From assembly GCF_029210395.1 (NCBI RefSeq), contig NZ_JARGDP010000014.1, positions 1 through 53,433 on the forward strand: a stretch of DNA of 53,433 nt, written 5' to 3'. The notes beneath the pieces are model-generated. The model saw nothing but the letters and a program-made list of their open reading frames with translations. It was not told the DNA's origin and did no database searches. The translations under genes and the position numbers were made by a program. The DNA is from Petrocella sp. FN5. Its GTDB lineage: Bacteria; Bacillota; Clostridia; Lachnospirales; Vallitaleaceae. Shown here in pieces: positions 52,536 through 53,433 of this stretch; position 1 is the stretch's first letter, and every line of letters begins with the position of its first letter.

Positions 52536-52996
52536 GTTATGCTATTTTTAAAACTATGAATAGCCATTGTTACCCAAAATGCAGATGCCTTCTTATCTTC
52601 ATATACTATAAAAGCATACGCTAGTAATAAGCCAGAAATAAAAGTCATAAACATATAAAAGATACTATATGTATGGGATGCACCAAAAACTACTGCTGAA
52701 ATAAACATCACTAAAACCATTCGATTCTTAAAGAAATTAATTTTTTTTAGTATTCTAATTATTAAGTATTGAAATATAAACGTTTCAACAATCGGTGCTA
52801 TTATAGCGACAAATAGAAATAATAAAACTATAGGGATTTCTTCGAACTCAGGCCTACCCATGTCTACCTTCATCAATAATACTAATAAAATATACAAAAT
52901 ATAACTCACTATATAAGAAATCAATGTCATTACAAGTATAAACTTAGCGGTTGGAAGGCTTCTTAGATACATGTCCAATTTATTGATATATTTCAT
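52484..52996 (-). CDS. CPBP-family intramembrane metalloprotease (Abi)
   Basis: A 170-residue membrane protein with four to five spans and the CPBP motifs. Motif 1 is PIVETFIFQ (Glu71; Glu-Thr and Gln in place of the common EExxxR), motif 2 is FGASH (Phe104, His108) and motif 3 is HSFKN (His147, Asn151). Such proteins often sit beside bacteriocin loci, where some give self-immunity or take part in peptide processing. It is upstream of the peptide gene on the same strand. AAGGAG precedes the ATG. The role in immunity is inference. Confidence 0.82.
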   Translation of the reverse strand: MKYINKLDMYLRSLPTAKFILVMTLISYIVSYILYILLVLLMKVDMGRPEFEEIPIVLLFLFVAIIAPIVETFIFQYLIIRILKKINFFKNRMVLVMFISAVVFGASHTYSIFYMFMTFISGLLLAYAFIVYEDKKASAFWVTMAIHSFKNSITWTIITIELLYQQLFLG

Positions 52997-53094
52997 TTGT
53001 TTGATCTCCTTTTTATTGACTTCTTACAACCTTGTAGGTCAGGCACCAATCATAAGTACCTTTATATTATTTTATCGAATTATTCCCTGTAATA

Positions 53095-53313
53095 TCAGAA
53101 ACCTTCTTGGTTCCTATACTTATCGCTAACTTTCTTGATTGTATTACGATAACCAACAGGTGCACCAATAGAAACATTAGAATTAAAAATCTCAATATTT
53201 ATAGGATTGGTAAGCCATTGAGCATAGTTACTAATACCAATCAATTGAATGTGGTTCTCATCAACTTTAATTGCTTTTTTATTCCATTTCAATGTACCTA
53301 TTTCTATTATTGA
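53095..53313 (-). pseudogene. C-terminal fragment of an unknown gene, cut at an insertion-sequence edge
   Basis: The frame is open for 72 codons up to a stop at 53314-53316, exactly where the candidate insertion sequence begins. The residue string (IGTLKWNKKAIKVDENHIQ to YRNQEGF) reads like the end of a larger soluble protein, and the only start inside is a TTG at 53292 without a ribosome site. I do not recognise the family. The most economical reading is a gene broken by insertion, its 5' part lying beyond the element. Confidence 0.5.
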
Positions 53314-53315
53314 TT

Positions 53316-53433
53316 AGGGTGTCAAAAGTACATTAGGCACCCAATTTTGCGAATATTTTTTTACGTTTGAAAAGGACTAAAACTTCCGTGGAAATTCTGT
53401 CTTAAAAGTGCCTGAAGCCATTGATTTCAATGG
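53316..53433 (-). mobile_element. Probable insertion-sequence edge (IS1182-like), partial
   Basis: From 53317 the sequence GGGTGTCAAAAGTACATTAG is followed by a nearby inverted GCACCC, typical of the outer end of a transposon. On the minus strand a frame entering from the right edge (53377-53433) ends KSMASGTFKTEFPRKF and stop about 60 bp from that end, as a transposase gene would. Family assignment comes from memory of similar ends and is uncertain. Only this edge is inside the window. Confidence 0.45.
53377..53433 (-). CDS. C-terminal tail of a possible transposase (partial)
   Basis: Eighteen codons and a TAG stop, open to the right edge of the window. The tail FKTEFPRKF is basic and aromatic. 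Too short to identify alone; its place just inside the terminal repeat is the support. Confidence 0.35.
   Translation of the reverse strand, partial: PLKSMASGTFKTEFPRKF

Noticed and set aside
1-53433. CRISPR arrays, tRNA or rRNA genes
   Set aside because: No regularly spaced direct repeats, cloverleaf-like sequences with CCA ends, or rRNA-like stretches were seen on reading both strands.

Overview
The window reads as chromosomal DNA from a low-G+C, Gram-positive, flagellated, S-layer-bearing bacterium of the class Clostridia (order Lachnospirales/Eubacteriales in a broad sense; I cannot name the species). The basis is the set of S-layer-homology proteins, the BY-kinase module of Firmicutes type (separate YveK-like adaptor, CpsD-like kinase and PHP-type CpsB phosphatase), a standalone RNase Y, Rqc2/RqcH, formate-tetrahydrofolate ligase, a CymR-like Rrf2 regulator, strong GGAGG ribosome sites and TTGACA-17-TATAAT promoters. 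Nearly every gene lies on the minus strand; only rqcH is on plus. I see no rRNA, tRNA or CRISPR.

Region 1 (1-22,100) is a surface-polysaccharide locus read right to left: PHP phosphatase 2, membrane sugar dehydratase 2, two S-layer-homology proteins, YveK-like adaptor, tyrosine kinase, PHP phosphatase 1 with an added outer domain, dehydratase 1, aminotransferase, initiating phosphoglycosyl transferase, GNAT acetyltransferase, a WbuB-like glycosyltransferase, the three UDP-L-FucNAc genes capE-capF-capG, a second glycosyltransferase, a Wzy-like membrane protein and a hexapeptide acetyltransferase. The logic is: make a nucleotide-activated 2,4-diamino sugar, load it on undecaprenyl phosphate, extend with L-FucNAc and other sugars, polymerise, with length and export governed by the kinase/phosphatase. 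Three promoters in this locus share a nine-base box at one fixed distance upstream of the -35, and both dehydratase genes have a long, conserved, hairpin-containing leader.

Region 2 (22,100-30,050) is housekeeping with one odd receptor: a chemotaxis protein carrying a PhnD-like binding domain at its cytoplasmic C-terminus, with a candidate sigma-D promoter; then xerD, a NUDIX hydrolase, proC, purB and a class Ic aspartate aminotransferase. Region 3 (30,000-46,050) is conserved core: rny, recX, recA (with two LexA boxes), cinA, pgsA, rimO, folD, fhs, ftsK/spoIIIE, uppP, aspartate kinase, and divergent rqcH. Region 4 (46,050-48,210) has a highly structured convergent intergenic region, cysK with a CymR-like regulator, and a 52-residue rubredoxin.

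Region 5 (48,200-53,433) is accessory: a double-glycine-leader peptide, its C39-peptidase ABC exporter and HlyD-type adaptor, a CPBP membrane protease and a possible small membrane protein, ending in a gene fragment cut by what looks like the edge of an insertion sequence. A palindromic repeat of about 119 bp occurs twice (22,193 and 48,088) with compensatory changes in its inner stem, plus a 36-bp ends-only derivative at 29,796.
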